In this document: positions 8,541 to 17,021 of the stretch, one piece after another
How the letters are laid out: the number at the start of each line of letters is the position of its first letter
How positions within the stretch are numbered: position 1 is the first letter of the stretch
DNA from: Mycobacterium gallinarum
Lineage (GTDB): Bacteria; Actinomycetota; Actinomycetes; Mycobacteriales; Mycobacteriaceae
Direction of reading: 5' to 3'
DNA: 64,000 bases
Assembly: GCF_010726765.1 (NCBI RefSeq)
Contig: NZ_AP022601.1
Span: forward strand, 4,030,001 to 4,094,000
Made by a program: the position numbers and the translations under genes
Notes under the pieces: model-generated
Told to the model about the DNA's origin: nothing
Seen by the model: only the letters and a program-made list of their open reading frames with translations
Database searches by the model: none

Positions 8541-11012
8541 ATGCCCGAGACCCCGCCGCCCCCACCGCCGACCGCGGTCGCGGTGATCAAGCTCGCGTGG
8601 TGCTGTGTGTTGGCCAGCGTCGTCCTCGCGGCCCTGATGTTTCCCGTGGTCGGAGGGTTCGGACTGGTCTCGAACCGTGCCTCGGACGTGGTGGCCAACG
8701 GTTCGGCGCAACTGGTGGAGGGTGAGGTGCCGCAGGTGTCGACGATGGTCGACGCCAAGGGCAACGTCATCGCGTGGCTGTACAGCCAGCGTCGGTTCGA
8801 GGTGCAAAGCGACCAGATCGCCAACACCATGAAACTGGCGATCGTGTCCATCGAGGACAAGCGGTTCGCCGAACACAACGGCGTGGATGTACAGGGCACT
8901 CTCACCGGTCTTTCCGGTTATCTGTCCGGAAACCTCGACACCCGCGGCGGCTCCACGATCGAGCAGCAGTACGTGAAGAACTATCAGTTGTTGGTGATCG
9001 CGCAGACCGACGCGGAGAAGCGGGCGGCCATCGAGACCACACCGGCGCGCAAGCTGCGCGAGATCCGGATGGCGCTGACGCTGGACAAGACCTTCACCAA
9101 GCCCGAGATCCTGACCCGCTATCTGAACCTCGTCTCATTCGGCAACGGCGCGTTCGGTGTGCAGGACGCCGCGCAGACGTACTTCGGCATCAACGCCTCC
9201 GAGCTGAACTGGGAACAGGCCGCACTGCTGGCCGGCATGGTGCAGTCGACCAGCACCCTCAATCCGTACACGAATCCCGAGGGCGCCCTGGCCCGCCGCA
9301 ACGTCGTGCTGGACACCATGATCGAAAACATCCCCGAGGAGGCCGCGGCGCTGCGGGCGGCGAAGGACAAGCCCCTGGGCGTTCTGCCGGTGCCCAAGGA
9401 GTTGCCGCGCGGCTGTATCGCCGCGGGCGATCGCGCGTTCTTCTGCGATTACGTCCTCGAATACCTCGCGCGCGCCGGGATCAGTAAGGACCAGGTCGCC
9501 AGGGGCGGATACCTGATCAAGACCACTCTGGACCCCGACGTACAGATTCCGGTGAAAACGGCGGTCAACAACATCGCAAGTCCCGACCTCGACGGCGTCG
9601 CGAGCGTGATGAGCGTGATCAGGCCGGGCAAGGAGTCCCATCCGGTCCTGGCGATGGCGAGCAACCGGACCTACGGCCTGAACCTGGAGGCCGGGGAGAC
9701 CATGCAACCCCAGCCCTTCTCGCTGGTCGGCGACGGCGCAGGGTCGGTGTTCAAGATCTTCACCACAGCCGCCGCGATGGACATGGGCATGGGCATCAAC
9801 GCTCAGCTCGACGCGCCCGCCCGGTTCCAGGCCAAGGGTCTGGGCAGCGGTGGTGCCAGGGGCTGCCCACCGGCGACGTGGTGTGTGCAGAACGGCGGCA
9901 ACTACCGCGGCACCATGAGCGTCACCGATGCGCTGGCCACGTCGCCGAACACGGCCTTCGCCAAGCTGATCTCGCAGGTCGGTGTGCAGCGCACCGTCGA
10001 TATGGCGGTCAAGCTCGGCCTGCGTTCCTACGCGCTGCCTGGCACCGCCCGTGACTACGACCCAGAGAGCAACGAGAGCCTGGCCGACTTCGTCAAGCGA
10101 CAGAATCTCGGCTCGTTCACGCTGGGCCCCATCGAGGTCAACGCATTGGAGTTGTCGAACGTCGGGGCCACGCTGGCGTCCGGCGGCATGTGGTGCCCGC
10201 CCAATCCCATCGCCGAGGTCATCGACCGCGACGGCAAGCAGGTGTCGGTGACCACCGAGACGTGTGAACAGGTCGTACCCGAGGGGCTGGCCAACACTCT
10301 CGCCAACGCGATGAGCAAGGACGACACGGGCGCGGGCACCGCCGCCGGTGCCGCTGGCTCGGTCGGCTGGAATCTGCCGATGTCGGGCAAGACCGGTACC
10401 ACCGAGGCCAGCCGCTCCGCGGGCTTCCTCGGTTTCACCAACCAGTACGCCGCGGCCAATTACATCTACGACGACTCGACCGCGCCGGGCGCACTGTGCT
10501 CCTACCCGCTGCGCCAGTGCGGCGGTGACGGCAACCTGTTCGGCGGTAACGAACCCGCCCGGACGTGGTTCAGCGCGATGATGCCGATCGCCAACAACTT
10601 CGGGCCCGTCACGCTGCCGCCGACCGACCCCCGTTACGTCGATGGCGCACCGGGCTCGCGGGTGCCCAGTGTCTCCGGGATGAGCGAGAGCACCGCGCGG
10701 CAGCGGCTGCGCGACGCGGGTTTCCAGGTCGCCAACGAGTCGACGCCGGTGAACAGCACCGCGTCGTACGGATCAGTGGTGGGCACGTCACCGGCCGGTC
10801 AAACGGTGCCCGGGTCGATCATCACGATCCAGATCTCCAACGGCATCCCGCCGGCACCGCCTCCCCCGCCACCGGGTGCGATACCGGGTCTGCCGCCGCC
10901 GGTCGGGCAGACGGTGGTTCAGATCCCGGGACTGCCGCCGATCACGGTGCCGGTGCTGGGTCCGCCACCACCGCCGCCACCACCACCGGGGGCCCCGCCA
11001 CCACCGCCGTGA
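8541..11012 (+). CDS. ponA2: PonA2 class A penicillin-binding protein (transglycosylase/transpeptidase)
   Basis: 823-aa bifunctional peptidoglycan synthase, homologue of Rv3682. One N-terminal membrane helix (about residues 13-38) anchors it. The GT51 glycosyltransferase domain has the catalytic EDKRFAEHNG (about 104-113) and GGSTIEQQYVKN. The transpeptidase domain has SVFK (Ser about 401), SPN (in ATSPNTAF) and SGKTGTTE (about 614-621). A PASTA domain follows (SRVPSVSGMSESTARQRL…), then a Pro-rich tail of about 55 residues. The ATG at 8541 (MPETPPP) matches the family N-terminus; a TTG at 8508 in frame is less likely. PonA2 is linked to survival in non-replicating and stressed cells in mycobacteria. 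Confidence 0.95.
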   Translation: MPETPPPPPPTAVAVIKLAWCCVLASVVLAALMFPVVGGFGLVSNRASDVVANGSAQLVEGEVPQVSTMVDAKGNVIAWLYSQRRFEVQSDQIANTMKLAIVSIEDKRFAEHNGVDVQGTLTGLSGYLSGNLDTRGGSTIEQQYVKNYQLLVIAQTDAEKRAAIETTPARKLREIRMALTLDKTFTKPEILTRYLNLVSFGNGAFGVQDAAQTYFGINASELNWEQAALLAGMVQSTSTLNPYTNPEGALARRNVVLDTMIENIPEEAAALRAAKDKPLGVLPVPKELPRGCIAAGDRAFFCDYVLEYLARAGISKDQVARGGYLIKTTLDPDVQIPVKTAVNNIASPDLDGVASVMSVIRPGKESHPVLAMASNRTYGLNLEAGETMQPQPFSLVGDGAGSVFKIFTTAAAMDMGMGINAQLDAPARFQAKGLGSGGARGCPPATWCVQNGGNYRGTMSVTDALATSPNTAFAKLISQVGVQRTVDMAVKLGLRSYALPGTARDYDPESNESLADFVKRQNLGSFTLGPIEVNALELSNVGATLASGGMWCPPNPIAEVIDRDGKQVSVTTETCEQVVPEGLANTLANAMSKDDTGAGTAAGAAGSVGWNLPMSGKTGTTEASRSAGFLGFTNQYAAANYIYDDSTAPGALCSYPLRQCGGDGNLFGGNEPARTWFSAMMPIANNFGPVTLPPTDPRYVDGAPGSRVPSVSGMSESTARQRLRDAGFQVANESTPVNSTASYGSVVGTSPAGQTVPGSIITIQISNGIPPAPPPPPPGAIPGLPPPVGQTVVQIPGLPPITVPVLGPPPPPPPPPGAPPPPP

Positions 11013-11086
11013 CAGCCCTGTGGTCTGGCCCACGCTGACCGCGGTGAAATCGCAGTGAACGGTGGGCTGGCAGTAAGCTCTGCTTC

Positions 11087-12043
11087 ATGCCCGCGTCTTC
11101 GATTTTGAAGAATTCCGCAGTCGCCGCCGCCGGTTCGCTGGCTGCGGGGATCGGCTATGCGTCGCTCATCGAGCGCAATGCATTCGCCGTGCGTGAAGTG
11201 ACGATGCCCGTGCTCTCTCCCGGATCGTCACCGCTGAAGGTGCTGCACATCAGCGACATCCACATGCGTCCGCAGCAGCGCCGCAAGCAGGACTGGCTGC
11301 GGGAACTGGCGCGGCTGGAGCCGGACCTCATCGTCAACACCGGTGACAACCTCGCCCACCCGAAGGCCGTGCCCGCCGTCGTGCAGGCACTCGGCGACCT
11401 GCTCGCCGTGCCCGGGGTTTTCGTGTTCGGCAGCAACGACTACTTCGGTCCGAAGCCGAAGAACCCGCTGAACTACCTGACCAATCCGACTCGCCGCCTG
11501 CACGGCGAGCCGCTGCCCTGGCAGGACCTTCGCGCGGCGTTCACCGAGCGCGGCTGGCTGGACATGACGCACACCCGGCGCGAGTTCGAGGTGAGCGGCC
11601 TGCTGGTCGCGGCCGCGGGCGTCGACGATCCGCACCTCAAGCGTGACCGCTACGAGACGATCGCCGGACCCGCCAACCCGGCGGTGAACCTGCGACTGGG
11701 CCTGACCCATTCGCCGGAGCCGCGGGTGCTCGACCGTTTCGCCGCCGACGGCTATCAGCTGATCATGGCCGGGCACACCCACGGCGGCCAGCTGTGCCTG
11801 CCGTTCTACGGCGCGGTCGTCACCAACTGCGATCTCGACCGGTCGCGGGCAAAGGGTGCCTCCCAGTGGGGCGCCCACACGCAGCTGCACGTGTCCGCAG
11901 GCATCGGCACTTCACCGTATGCACCGGTGCGGTTCTGCTGCCGCCCCGAGGCCACGTTGCTGACTCTGGTCGCCGCACCAATCGGCGGGTCCTTCACCGG
12001 CATCCAAGAGGGCCAGTCCCACCCGAGCGTCTCGGTGCGCTGA
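11087..12043 (+). CDS. Membrane-associated metallophosphoesterase
   Basis: 318-aa calcineurin-like phosphoesterase, homologue of Rv3683 (YkuE/YaeI-like). A short hydrophobic N-terminus ([21 protein letters not shown]) may anchor it. Metal motifs are ISDIHM (DxH), NTGDNL (GD), GSNDYF in place of the usual GNHD, LTHSP and AGHTHGGQ. The GSND variant is common in this subfamily and keeps the Asn. Relatives hydrolyse phosphoesters, including UDP-linked envelope lipids (LpxH-like), but the substrate here is unknown. It lies 74 bp after ponA2 in the same direction, suggesting an envelope role. Confidence 0.85.
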   Translation: MPASSILKNSAVAAAGSLAAGIGYASLIERNAFAVREVTMPVLSPGSSPLKVLHISDIHMRPQQRRKQDWLRELARLEPDLIVNTGDNLAHPKAVPAVVQALGDLLAVPGVFVFGSNDYFGPKPKNPLNYLTNPTRRLHGEPLPWQDLRAAFTERGWLDMTHTRREFEVSGLLVAAAGVDDPHLKRDRYETIAGPANPAVNLRLGLTHSPEPRVLDRFAADGYQLIMAGHTHGGQLCLPFYGAVVTNCDLDRSRAKGASQWGAHTQLHVSAGIGTSPYAPVRFCCRPEATLLTLVAAPIGGSFTGIQEGQSHPSVSVR

Positions 12044-12048
12044 GCGCC

Positions 12049-13152
12049 TTGAGCGCGGCAGCGAGCGCCAGCCGGGGCCGGCCACGCAAGTGGGTCGACA
12101 ATGCGGTTCGGTTGATCGAGGCCGACGCGCGACGTAGTGCCGACACGCACCTGCTGCGCTATCCGCTGCCGACCGCGTGGTGCGACACGGTTGATGTCGC
12201 GCTCTACCTCAAGGACGAGACCACCCACATCACCGGCAGCCTCAAGCACCGGTTGGCGCGGTCGTTGTTCCTGTATGCGCTGTGCAACGGCTGGATCGAC
12301 GAGAACACCACCGTCATCGAGGCGTCATCGGGTTCGACGGCGGTGTCAGAGGCGTATTTCGCGGCGCTGCTGGGTTTGCCGTTCATCGCGGTGATGCCGA
12401 GCTCGACGAGCGCCAGCAAGATCGCCCTGATCGAATCACAAGGCGGCCGTTGCTATTTCGTCGCCGAGTCGTCGCAGGTGTATGCCGAGGCCGAGCGGCT
12501 GGCCGCGGAGACCGGTGGCCATTATCTCGACCAGTTCACCAACGCCGAACGCGCCACCGACTGGCGCGGCAACAACAACATCGCCGAGTCGATCTTCGAT
12601 CAGATGCGCGACGAGGCCCACCCCGTGCCCGACTGGATCGTGGTGGGCGCGGGCACCGGTGGCACCAGTGCGACGATCGGCCGGTTCATCCGGTACCGCC
12701 GCTACCAGACGCGCTTGTGTGTGGTCGACCCGGAGAACTCGGCGTTCTTCCCCTCCTATGCGCAGGGGCGCGGCGACATCGTCACGGGGATGTCGTCGCG
12801 GATCGAGGGCATCGGCCGTCCACGCGTGGAGCCGTCGTTTCTGCCCGACGTCGTGGATCGGATGGTCGTCGTGCCCGATGCGGCGTCGGTCGCTGCCGCG
12901 CGGCATGCGAGTGCGGTGCTGGGGCGACGGGTGGGTCCGTCCACCGGGACGAACCTGTGGGGCTCCTTCGGGCTACTTGCCGAAATGGTCGCCAACGGAC
13001 GCAGCGGGTCAGTGGTGACCCTGCTCGCCGACAGCGGCGACCGCTACGCGGACACCTACTTCTGCGACGAGTGGCTTACCAGCCACGGGCTGGACCCCTC
13101 GCCGTGGGCCGAGGTCCTGGTCGAATTCGAACGCTCCGGCCGCTGGCCCTGA
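12049..13152 (+). CDS. PLP-dependent cysteine synthase-like lyase
   Basis: 367-aa fold-type II PLP enzyme, homologue of Rv3684. The PLP lysine lies in [13 protein letters not shown]. Further family marks are [12 protein letters not shown], the phosphate-binding loop [15 protein letters not shown] and the late [10 protein letters not shown]. It resembles cysteine synthase and cystathionine beta-synthase, but the exact reaction is unknown. The start is uncertain: no ATG or GTG is close, and TTG 12049, six bases after the phosphoesterase stop, gives an N-terminus ([15 protein letters not shown]) of family-like length. An open extension further upstream overlaps the phosphoesterase and is not credible. 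Confidence 0.8.
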   Translation: MSAAASASRGRPRKWVDNAVRLIEADARRSADTHLLRYPLPTAWCDTVDVALYLKDETTHITGSLKHRLARSLFLYALCNGWIDENTTVIEASSGSTAVSEAYFAALLGLPFIAVMPSSTSASKIALIESQGGRCYFVAESSQVYAEAERLAAETGGHYLDQFTNAERATDWRGNNNIAESIFDQMRDEAHPVPDWIVVGAGTGGTSATIGRFIRYRRYQTRLCVVDPENSAFFPSYAQGRGDIVTGMSSRIEGIGRPRVEPSFLPDVVDRMVVVPDAASVAAARHASAVLGRRVGPSTGTNLWGSFGLLAEMVANGRSGSVVTLLADSGDRYADTYFCDEWLTSHGLDPSPWAEVLVEFERSGRWP

Positions 13153-13253
13153 TCCTCGGACCGGCCCATGAGGGGACCGTCGGAGGTCAGGAACAGCCAC
13201 AAGGCGGCCAGGACGAAGAATCCCAGATAGATCGAAGCGCCGAGCCCGGTCAT
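13056..13253 (-). CDS. Possible small membrane protein
   Basis: A 65-codon frame starting at ATG 13253 encodes [22 protein letters not shown], a convincing single transmembrane helix. The rest (residues 30-65) is antisense to the end of the PLP lyase gene and looks like an incidental translation. The helix and the intergenic start suggest a real short membrane peptide, perhaps with a poorly constrained tail, but no family is recognised. A purine-rich stretch (GTGAGGCGAGAA) lies upstream. It could equally be chance. Confidence 0.35.
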   Translation of the reverse strand: MTGLGASIYLGFFVLAALWLFLTSDGPLMGRSEDQGQRPERSNSTRTSAHGEGSSPWLVSHSSQK

Positions 13254-13407
13254 TTCTCGCCTCACTTAGTCGTTTTCTACCGTCAGTCTGCATAACGCCA
13301 CCGACAACCCAAATGCATCCACCGGCGTGTCGTGACGTGCACCTCAGTGCGGCCAGGCGCGTTTGGTGTCACACCGCGGGGGTGCGATACGCTGTCGTGG
13401 CTTCACT

Positions 13408-13484
13408 CGGGGTGTGGCGCAGCTTGGTAGCGTGCTTCGTTCGGGACGAAGAGGTCGTGGGTTCAAATCCCGCCACCCCGACCA
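13408..13484 (+). tRNA. tRNA-Pro (anticodon CGG)
   Basis: A 77-nt cloverleaf with encoded CCA. The acceptor stem is CGGGGTG/CACCCCG, the anticodon stem CTTCG/CGAAG with loop TTCGGGA (anticodon CGG, reading CCG), and the T arm GTGGG/CCCGC with loop TTCAAAT. It is followed at once by a terminator. Its 3' half is duplicated at 16963-17003, marking it as the attachment site of a small island. Confidence 0.97.
13442..13482 (+). repeat. Direct repeat, proximal copy (inside tRNA-Pro)
   Basis: Bases from the anticodon loop to the first C of the CCA end of tRNA-Pro. It matches 16963-17003 at 40 of 41 positions; the difference is in the T loop (TTCAAAT here). It is interpreted as the left attachment site of the island. 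Confidence 0.85.
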
Positions 13485-13486
13485 AG

Positions 13487-13521
13487 GAGAAACCCGCCGG
13501 CATAGCCGAGCGGGTTTTCTC
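13487..13521 (+). terminator. Rho-independent terminator after tRNA-Pro
   Basis: GAGAAACCCGC and GCGGGTTTTCTC pair (one extra A:T base in the right arm) around a 12-base loop, 3-37 bases past the tRNA. It probably came in with the island, because the displaced tRNA fragment at 16963-17003 has a different hairpin behind it. Confidence 0.7.
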
Positions 13522-13527
13522 TTGGGC

Positions 13528-14099
13528 GGGGGGCGTGATGCTCGGAGTCCGGAGTGCCTGGCGCCACAGCGGCGGTCACGACGGCGGCTCCCGCCACCTC
13601 GACTCGTGTGAATTCAGGCAGAGGGCTCTGACTGCTCAATCCGGTCGGGCGCCGGTTCCGTTTCAGTCCGCAGTTGGTCCGTGCCCGAGCATCGTTTGGA
13701 CGGCTTTCACGTTGCCCCGGCGCTGATGGCGAGGGAGGCGGCGGAATGACTAGGTCGCGGGGAGTGACTGTCGGGAAGTCCGAAATCTTCTTCACAAGTC
13801 GCTTGACAGCTGGGTTGGAAAGACGCGCGGTCGCCAGGTCGATACGCGCATTACTGCCCCTTCCGGCGACGTGAACACCAGCGCCTCGCGGAGCTTGCCA
13901 ATCATGAGCGCGGCCAACGGCTCTGCCAGAAGGCCGGGAAAGGGCATGGAACCAGAAGTCAGTTGCTGCTCGCCTCGTCGGCATGGCACAGCAGAAGTAT
14001 CCGCTCGGGGTGACCGACGAAGGCGAGTCGTTCGGCGCCGACAAAGTACGACGGCACTTGGCGATGCTCCTTCGTGGGGCCGCGCTGGCACCTCTGCAG
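13528..14099. other. Non-coding or decayed left part of the island
   Basis: About 570 bp with no convincing gene. Open frames exist on the minus strand, but they change frame and show no domain. Fragments such as ATARLSNPAVKRLVKKISDF (around 13780-13830, minus) look protein-like and may be the eroded 3' part of whatever once lay here. Confidence 0.5.
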
Positions 14100-14306
14100 C
14101 GAGCGCTTTGCTGAGCCATTCGTCGTCGGGGATCGATGTGATGCCTTCGAGGTGGGTACGTGCCGCGCCGGCGTTGTTGACCACGATGTCGACCGCCGCC
14201 GAGTTCGTTGAGCGCCGATGCCGCGGGACCCTCCCGTGACGATCGTGCGCTTGCCGGCGAATTCGGTTTTGCCTGGCGGATTCGGGGTTCTGTACATCGG
14301 GTTCAC
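14100..14306 (-). pseudogene. Short-chain dehydrogenase remnant
   Basis: The minus strand from 14306 reads FAGKRTIVTGGSRGIGA, the N-terminal NAD(P)-binding motif (TGxxxGIG) of a short-chain dehydrogenase. It then jumps to another frame reading VDIVVNNAGAARTHLEGI, the central NNAG motif. About 60 residues that normally lie between them are missing, and neither the YxxxK catalytic motif nor a C-terminus follows. It is therefore an internally deleted, frameshifted relic, 5' intact and 3' gone. It sits just upstream of the quinone-reductase-like gene in the same direction within the island. Confidence 0.8.
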
Positions 14307-14340
14307 GTCCGTCTCGGATCGCTATTCGGTTTGTCGGGCT

Positions 14341-15336
14341 TTAGGTTTCGATGACGATCTTGCCGATGGAGCGGTGGCTTTCGAGTAGCGTGTGGGCGGT
14401 TTTCATGTTGTCTGCGGTCAGCCCGGTGAGCGAGGTTGTGACGATCGGGCGTACCTGGCCGGTGCGGACGTAGTCGGCCACTGCGGTGAGGATGTGGCCC
14501 TGGCTGCTGGGGTCGGCTCCGCTGGCGACTTGGCTGAACACCATTTCGGTGTGCAGTGAAGCGGACTTCTGCACCAGGGGGGTGAGGTCGAGCGGGGTTC
14601 CGATGTCGATGGTCGATACGTGCCCGAACGGGCGCAGCACTGCCGCGATCTGATCGAGGTTGTTCGCGGTGGCGGCGGTGGAGAGCACCATGTCGACATG
14701 CTCGATAGAGGCTTGCCGGAGTTGGTCCGCGATATCCGCGGTGTGGTCGATCACCAGATCCGCGCCCATCGTCCGGCACCAATCTTGAGACTCTGGCCGA
14801 GAGGCGGTACTGATGGCCAACACCGGGGTCTTGGCCTTGAGCAGCTGCGTCGCCAGCGATCCGACTCCGCCGGCACCGCCAATGATCAAGACCCGTTCCA
14901 CGCCGAGCGGCAGGGCCGACTGATCGCGGAAGAGGGCTTCCCAGGCCGTCAGCGCACCGATCGGTAGTGACGCGGCGTCGCTGAATGACAGTTCGTCGGG
15001 GATCGTAGCGACGATCCGGTGGTCGACGGCCAGCCGTTGCGCCCAGCAACCGTCGCGAGTGGCGTCACCGGTGCCCATCACCCGATCACCCACGCGCAAC
15101 CCGCCTGCTGCGGCGCCGGTCTCGATGACGATCCCGGCGAATTCCCAACCCAGGATGACCCGCCCGCCCGGCTCGGCGCTGCGTATCGAGCGGATGAATG
15201 CTTCGCCGGGATTCACGCCGATCGCGCGGATCTCGATCAACACGTCACCTTCGCGCAGCTCGGGCTCGTCGACCTCGATGAGGTCGATCGCGAAGGCGTC
15301 GAGGGAGTGTGCGTGTTGGTAGGCAAGAGCTTTCAT
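14341..15336 (-). CDS. Zinc-independent quinone oxidoreductase (MDR family)
   Basis: 331-aa medium-chain dehydrogenase/reductase. The N-terminal GroES-like domain has GVNPGEAFIRS and LGWEFAGIV. The Rossmann domain has the NADP motif IIGGAGGVGSLATQLL (about residues 150-165). The GHE zinc-binding motif of true alcohol dehydrogenases is replaced by GWEFAG, and the structural four-Cys lobe is absent, so it is a quinone-oxidoreductase/enoyl-reductase type NADPH enzyme. The ATG at 15336 (MKALAYQ) starts the conserved domain; an in-frame extension to 15543 is not family-like. It lies in the island, co-directional with the reductase at 15500, and is probably controlled with it by the TetR protein. 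Confidence 0.85.
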   Translation of the reverse strand: MKALAYQHAHSLDAFAIDLIEVDEPELREGDVLIEIRAIGVNPGEAFIRSIRSAEPGGRVILGWEFAGIVIETGAAAGGLRVGDRVMGTGDATRDGCWAQRLAVDHRIVATIPDELSFSDAASLPIGALTAWEALFRDQSALPLGVERVLIIGGAGGVGSLATQLLKAKTPVLAISTASRPESQDWCRTMGADLVIDHTADIADQLRQASIEHVDMVLSTAATANNLDQIAAVLRPFGHVSTIDIGTPLDLTPLVQKSASLHTEMVFSQVASGADPSSQGHILTAVADYVRTGQVRPIVTTSLTGLTADNMKTAHTLLESHRSIGKIVIET

Positions 15337-15499
15337 GATTTTCCGTTCTGTTCGGTGTTGTGTCGCCTCTGGTGGATGGTGGCCCCGCCACACCAGCGGA
15401 GGGGCCTGACGTGTGAGGTGATGTCCGATGGGGAGCGGGATGCAGTCGCAGCTGCATCCCTCGCGCCACGAGTGTTTCCTTCCCTGGTCGGTAAAGCTC

Positions 15500-16102
15500 C
15501 TAGTCCTGTTTGAGCGCATGCAGCGCTGACAGGGGACCGCCACCGACCTGCATCAGCCGGCCGCCGTCTCGCAGGGCCCCGACATCGATCGGGGCGAAAC
15601 CGAGGCTGTCGGCCAACTGGAGAAAAGTGACCTTGGCTGAGGCGTCGTCGCCGGCGTAGAAAAGCACTTGGCGACCGGCCGGGTGACGCGGGTTGGCGGC
15701 GATGTAGCTGGCGTGCAACGTATTGAAGGCTTTGATCACTCGCGCCTTGGGGGCACGGTCAGCTACCCACTCGCTACCGGTTTGGCCCCCGAGGTCGGCC
15801 ACTTCAATCGGGTCTGCTTGGGCGAATTGGTTGGTGGCGTCGACCAGGATGCGTCCATCCCACGGCGACAGGTCGGCCAGCGCAGCTGGAATGTCCCACC
15901 ACATGACTGTCAGGAACACCATGTCGGCCTCGGCGGCTTCGGCGACGGTTCCCGCCGACGCAAGCGGGCCCAAGTCGTCGACGATCTCGGCCAATGTCGA
16001 CGGACCGCGGCTGTTGCTCAACATCACCGGGTGCCCAGCGCTGACCAAATGACGTGCGATGGCCTGCGCGACGACGCCGGCGCCGATGGTTCCAAACCGC
16101 AT
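15500..16102 (-). CDS. NADPH-dependent F420 reductase-like oxidoreductase
   Basis: 200-aa Rossmann protein of the F420H2:NADP oxidoreductase-like (Fno/ProC) superfamily. The N-terminal RFGTIGAGVVAQAIARHL is the dinucleotide-binding turn (GxGxxxxA), followed by SNSRGP, a typical NADP 2'-phosphate site. Further marks are VFLTVMWWDIP, VDATNQF and VIKAFNTLHASY. Whether it uses F420 or another partner is not visible. ATG 16102 was chosen because AGGGAGG lies six bases upstream; a TTG at 16108 is also possible. It is divergent from the TetR gene, with paired repeats in the space between. Confidence 0.82.
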   Translation of the reverse strand: MRFGTIGAGVVAQAIARHLVSAGHPVMLSNSRGPSTLAEIVDDLGPLASAGTVAEAAEADMVFLTVMWWDIPAALADLSPWDGRILVDATNQFAQADPIEVADLGGQTGSEWVADRAPKARVIKAFNTLHASYIAANPRHPAGRQVLFYAGDDASAKVTFLQLADSLGFAPIDVGALRDGGRLMQVGGGPLSALHALKQD

Positions 16103-16130
16103 GCTCAACCTCCCTCACTATTGCTGACGA

Positions 16131-16170
16131 TCATCATTAATAATCGTTACGCTGTCATGCGTCATCATTA
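16131..16170. promoter_or_regulatory. Candidate TetR operator (paired repeats)
   Basis: TCATCATTA occurs twice, at 16131-16139 and 16162-16170, 31 bp apart or about three helical turns. The first copy continues into an AT-rich near-palindrome (ATCATTAATAAT). The pair sits in the divergent spacer between the reductase and TetR genes, the usual place for a self-controlling TetR operator. Confidence 0.45.
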
Positions 16171-16325
16171 GTGTCAAGCCCGCGAAGGACATGGCCAGCG
16201 AAACCACTGCATCGTCAGAGAGGGCCGCGGTGACGGGCGGAGAGGTACATTGATGATGGGCACCATCGATGTGGGTATCGCTTGGTAGCGAAGAGTTTGA
16301 TTGCCCGCAGTGGGAGGAGCATCCG

Positions 16326-16937
16326 TTGCCTCGAGTGTCACGGCAGCAGAAAGAGTTGAACCGCGGACGCATCGTGTCGGCCGCCGGTCAAGGTTTTCGG
16401 GCTCGCGGGATTGACGGTGTTGGCATCGACGAGGTGATGAAGACAGCCGGGATGACCCATGGTGGGTTCTACAACCACTTCACCTCAAAGGAAGATCTCG
16501 CGCGGGAAGTACTCCACCAGGGATTCACCGAATCCCTGGCCCATGTCGCCGCCGTGATCGACGACCATCCCCGGTCCAGCCGCGCCGCCCTGCATGCTCT
16601 CGTCGATACCTACCTGAGCACCGAGCACCGCGACCATCCCGAACGTGGGTGCGCCTCTGCCGCCCTGGCCGCTGACTCCGGCCGGCACGGCATCACGGCC
16701 CAACAGGAGTACCAGCGCGGCCTGGAGGGGTATATCTCGGCCTTCACCGACTTACTGCAAGCCAGCGCCAGACAGACCAACACCAAGCTCGATGTGCGTA
16801 GAGCGCGCGAACAGGCCATCGCCCTGTTCAGTCAAATGGTCGGCGCACAGCTGATCGCCCGTGCGGTCGCCGAGGCCGATCCCGAACTCTCCGACGAAGT
16901 CTTGGCCTCCAATAGCAGAGCACTCAAGCGCCACTAG
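16326..16937 (+). CDS. TetR-family transcriptional regulator
   Basis: 203-aa regulator. The N-terminal helix-turn-helix (about residues 10-55) reads RIVSAAGQGFRARGIDGV then EVMKTAGMTHGGFYNHF, a classic TetR recognition helix. The helical ligand-binding part resembles the AcuR/YxaF-like group (ERGCASAALAAD). TTG 16326 was chosen because GGAGGA lies seven bases upstream and the product then starts MPRVSRQQK; an upstream ATG at 16269 lacks a ribosome-binding site. It is divergent from the F420-type reductase and likely represses the two island oxidoreductases. Its end lies 25 bp before the distal tRNA repeat, marking the island edge. Confidence 0.88.
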   Translation: MPRVSRQQKELNRGRIVSAAGQGFRARGIDGVGIDEVMKTAGMTHGGFYNHFTSKEDLAREVLHQGFTESLAHVAAVIDDHPRSSRAALHALVDTYLSTEHRDHPERGCASAALAADSGRHGITAQQEYQRGLEGYISAFTDLLQASARQTNTKLDVRRAREQAIALFSQMVGAQLIARAVAEADPELSDEVLASNSRALKRH

Positions 16938-16962
16938 AAGTCGCAATCAGAGTCCAGACGTC

Positions 16963-17003
16963 CGGGACGAAGAGGTCGTGGGTTCACATCCCGCCACCCC
17001 GAC
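16963..17003 (+). repeat. Direct repeat, distal copy (tRNA-Pro 3' fragment)
   Basis: The 3' half of tRNA-Pro without a 5' half, so not a functional tRNA. It differs from 13442-13482 by one base (TTCACAT) and ends GACTCA in place of GACCA. It is interpreted as the original chromosomal 3' end, displaced when the island inserted. Confidence 0.85.
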
Positions 17004-17021
17004 TCATGGATTTCAGGTAAG

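Larger units (their letters stand above)
13442..17003. mobile_element. Degraded genomic island integrated in tRNA-Pro
   Basis: A segment of about 3.5 kb is bracketed by a 41-bp direct repeat (one mismatch) made of the 3' half of tRNA-Pro(CGG). This is the usual footprint of tyrosine-recombinase integration into a tRNA gene. It contains a decayed short-chain dehydrogenase, a quinone-reductase-like gene, an F420/NADP-type reductase and a TetR regulator. No integrase, excisionase or transposase was recognised, so it is probably a deletion remnant or was mobilised in trans. Flanking genes (PLP lyase on the left, core genes further right) are vertically inherited mycobacterial genes. Confidence 0.75.

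Noticed and set aside
10860..11012. Pro-rich repeats at the end of ponA2 as a CRISPR-like or mobile repeat
   Set aside because: They are irregular, in frame, and encode the Pro-rich tail common in mycobacterial PonA2.
11794..12048. N-terminal extension of the PLP lyase into the phosphoesterase gene
   Set aside because: The extension is a shadow of the phosphoesterase gene (Arg/Pro-rich, no homology), and the family N-terminus starts at about 12049.
13463..14119. A 218-codon open frame on the minus strand in the left island
   Set aside because: It begins in the tRNA/terminator region, changes composition along its length and shows no domain. The real remnants lie in two other frames.
13442..17003. 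A toxin–antitoxin, restriction or CRISPR system inside the island
   Set aside because: All open genes there are recognisable oxidoreductases or a TetR regulator, and there are no spacer-type repeats.
16941..17003. A second functional tRNA-Pro
   Set aside because: Only the 3' half is present; there is no D arm or 5' acceptor strand.
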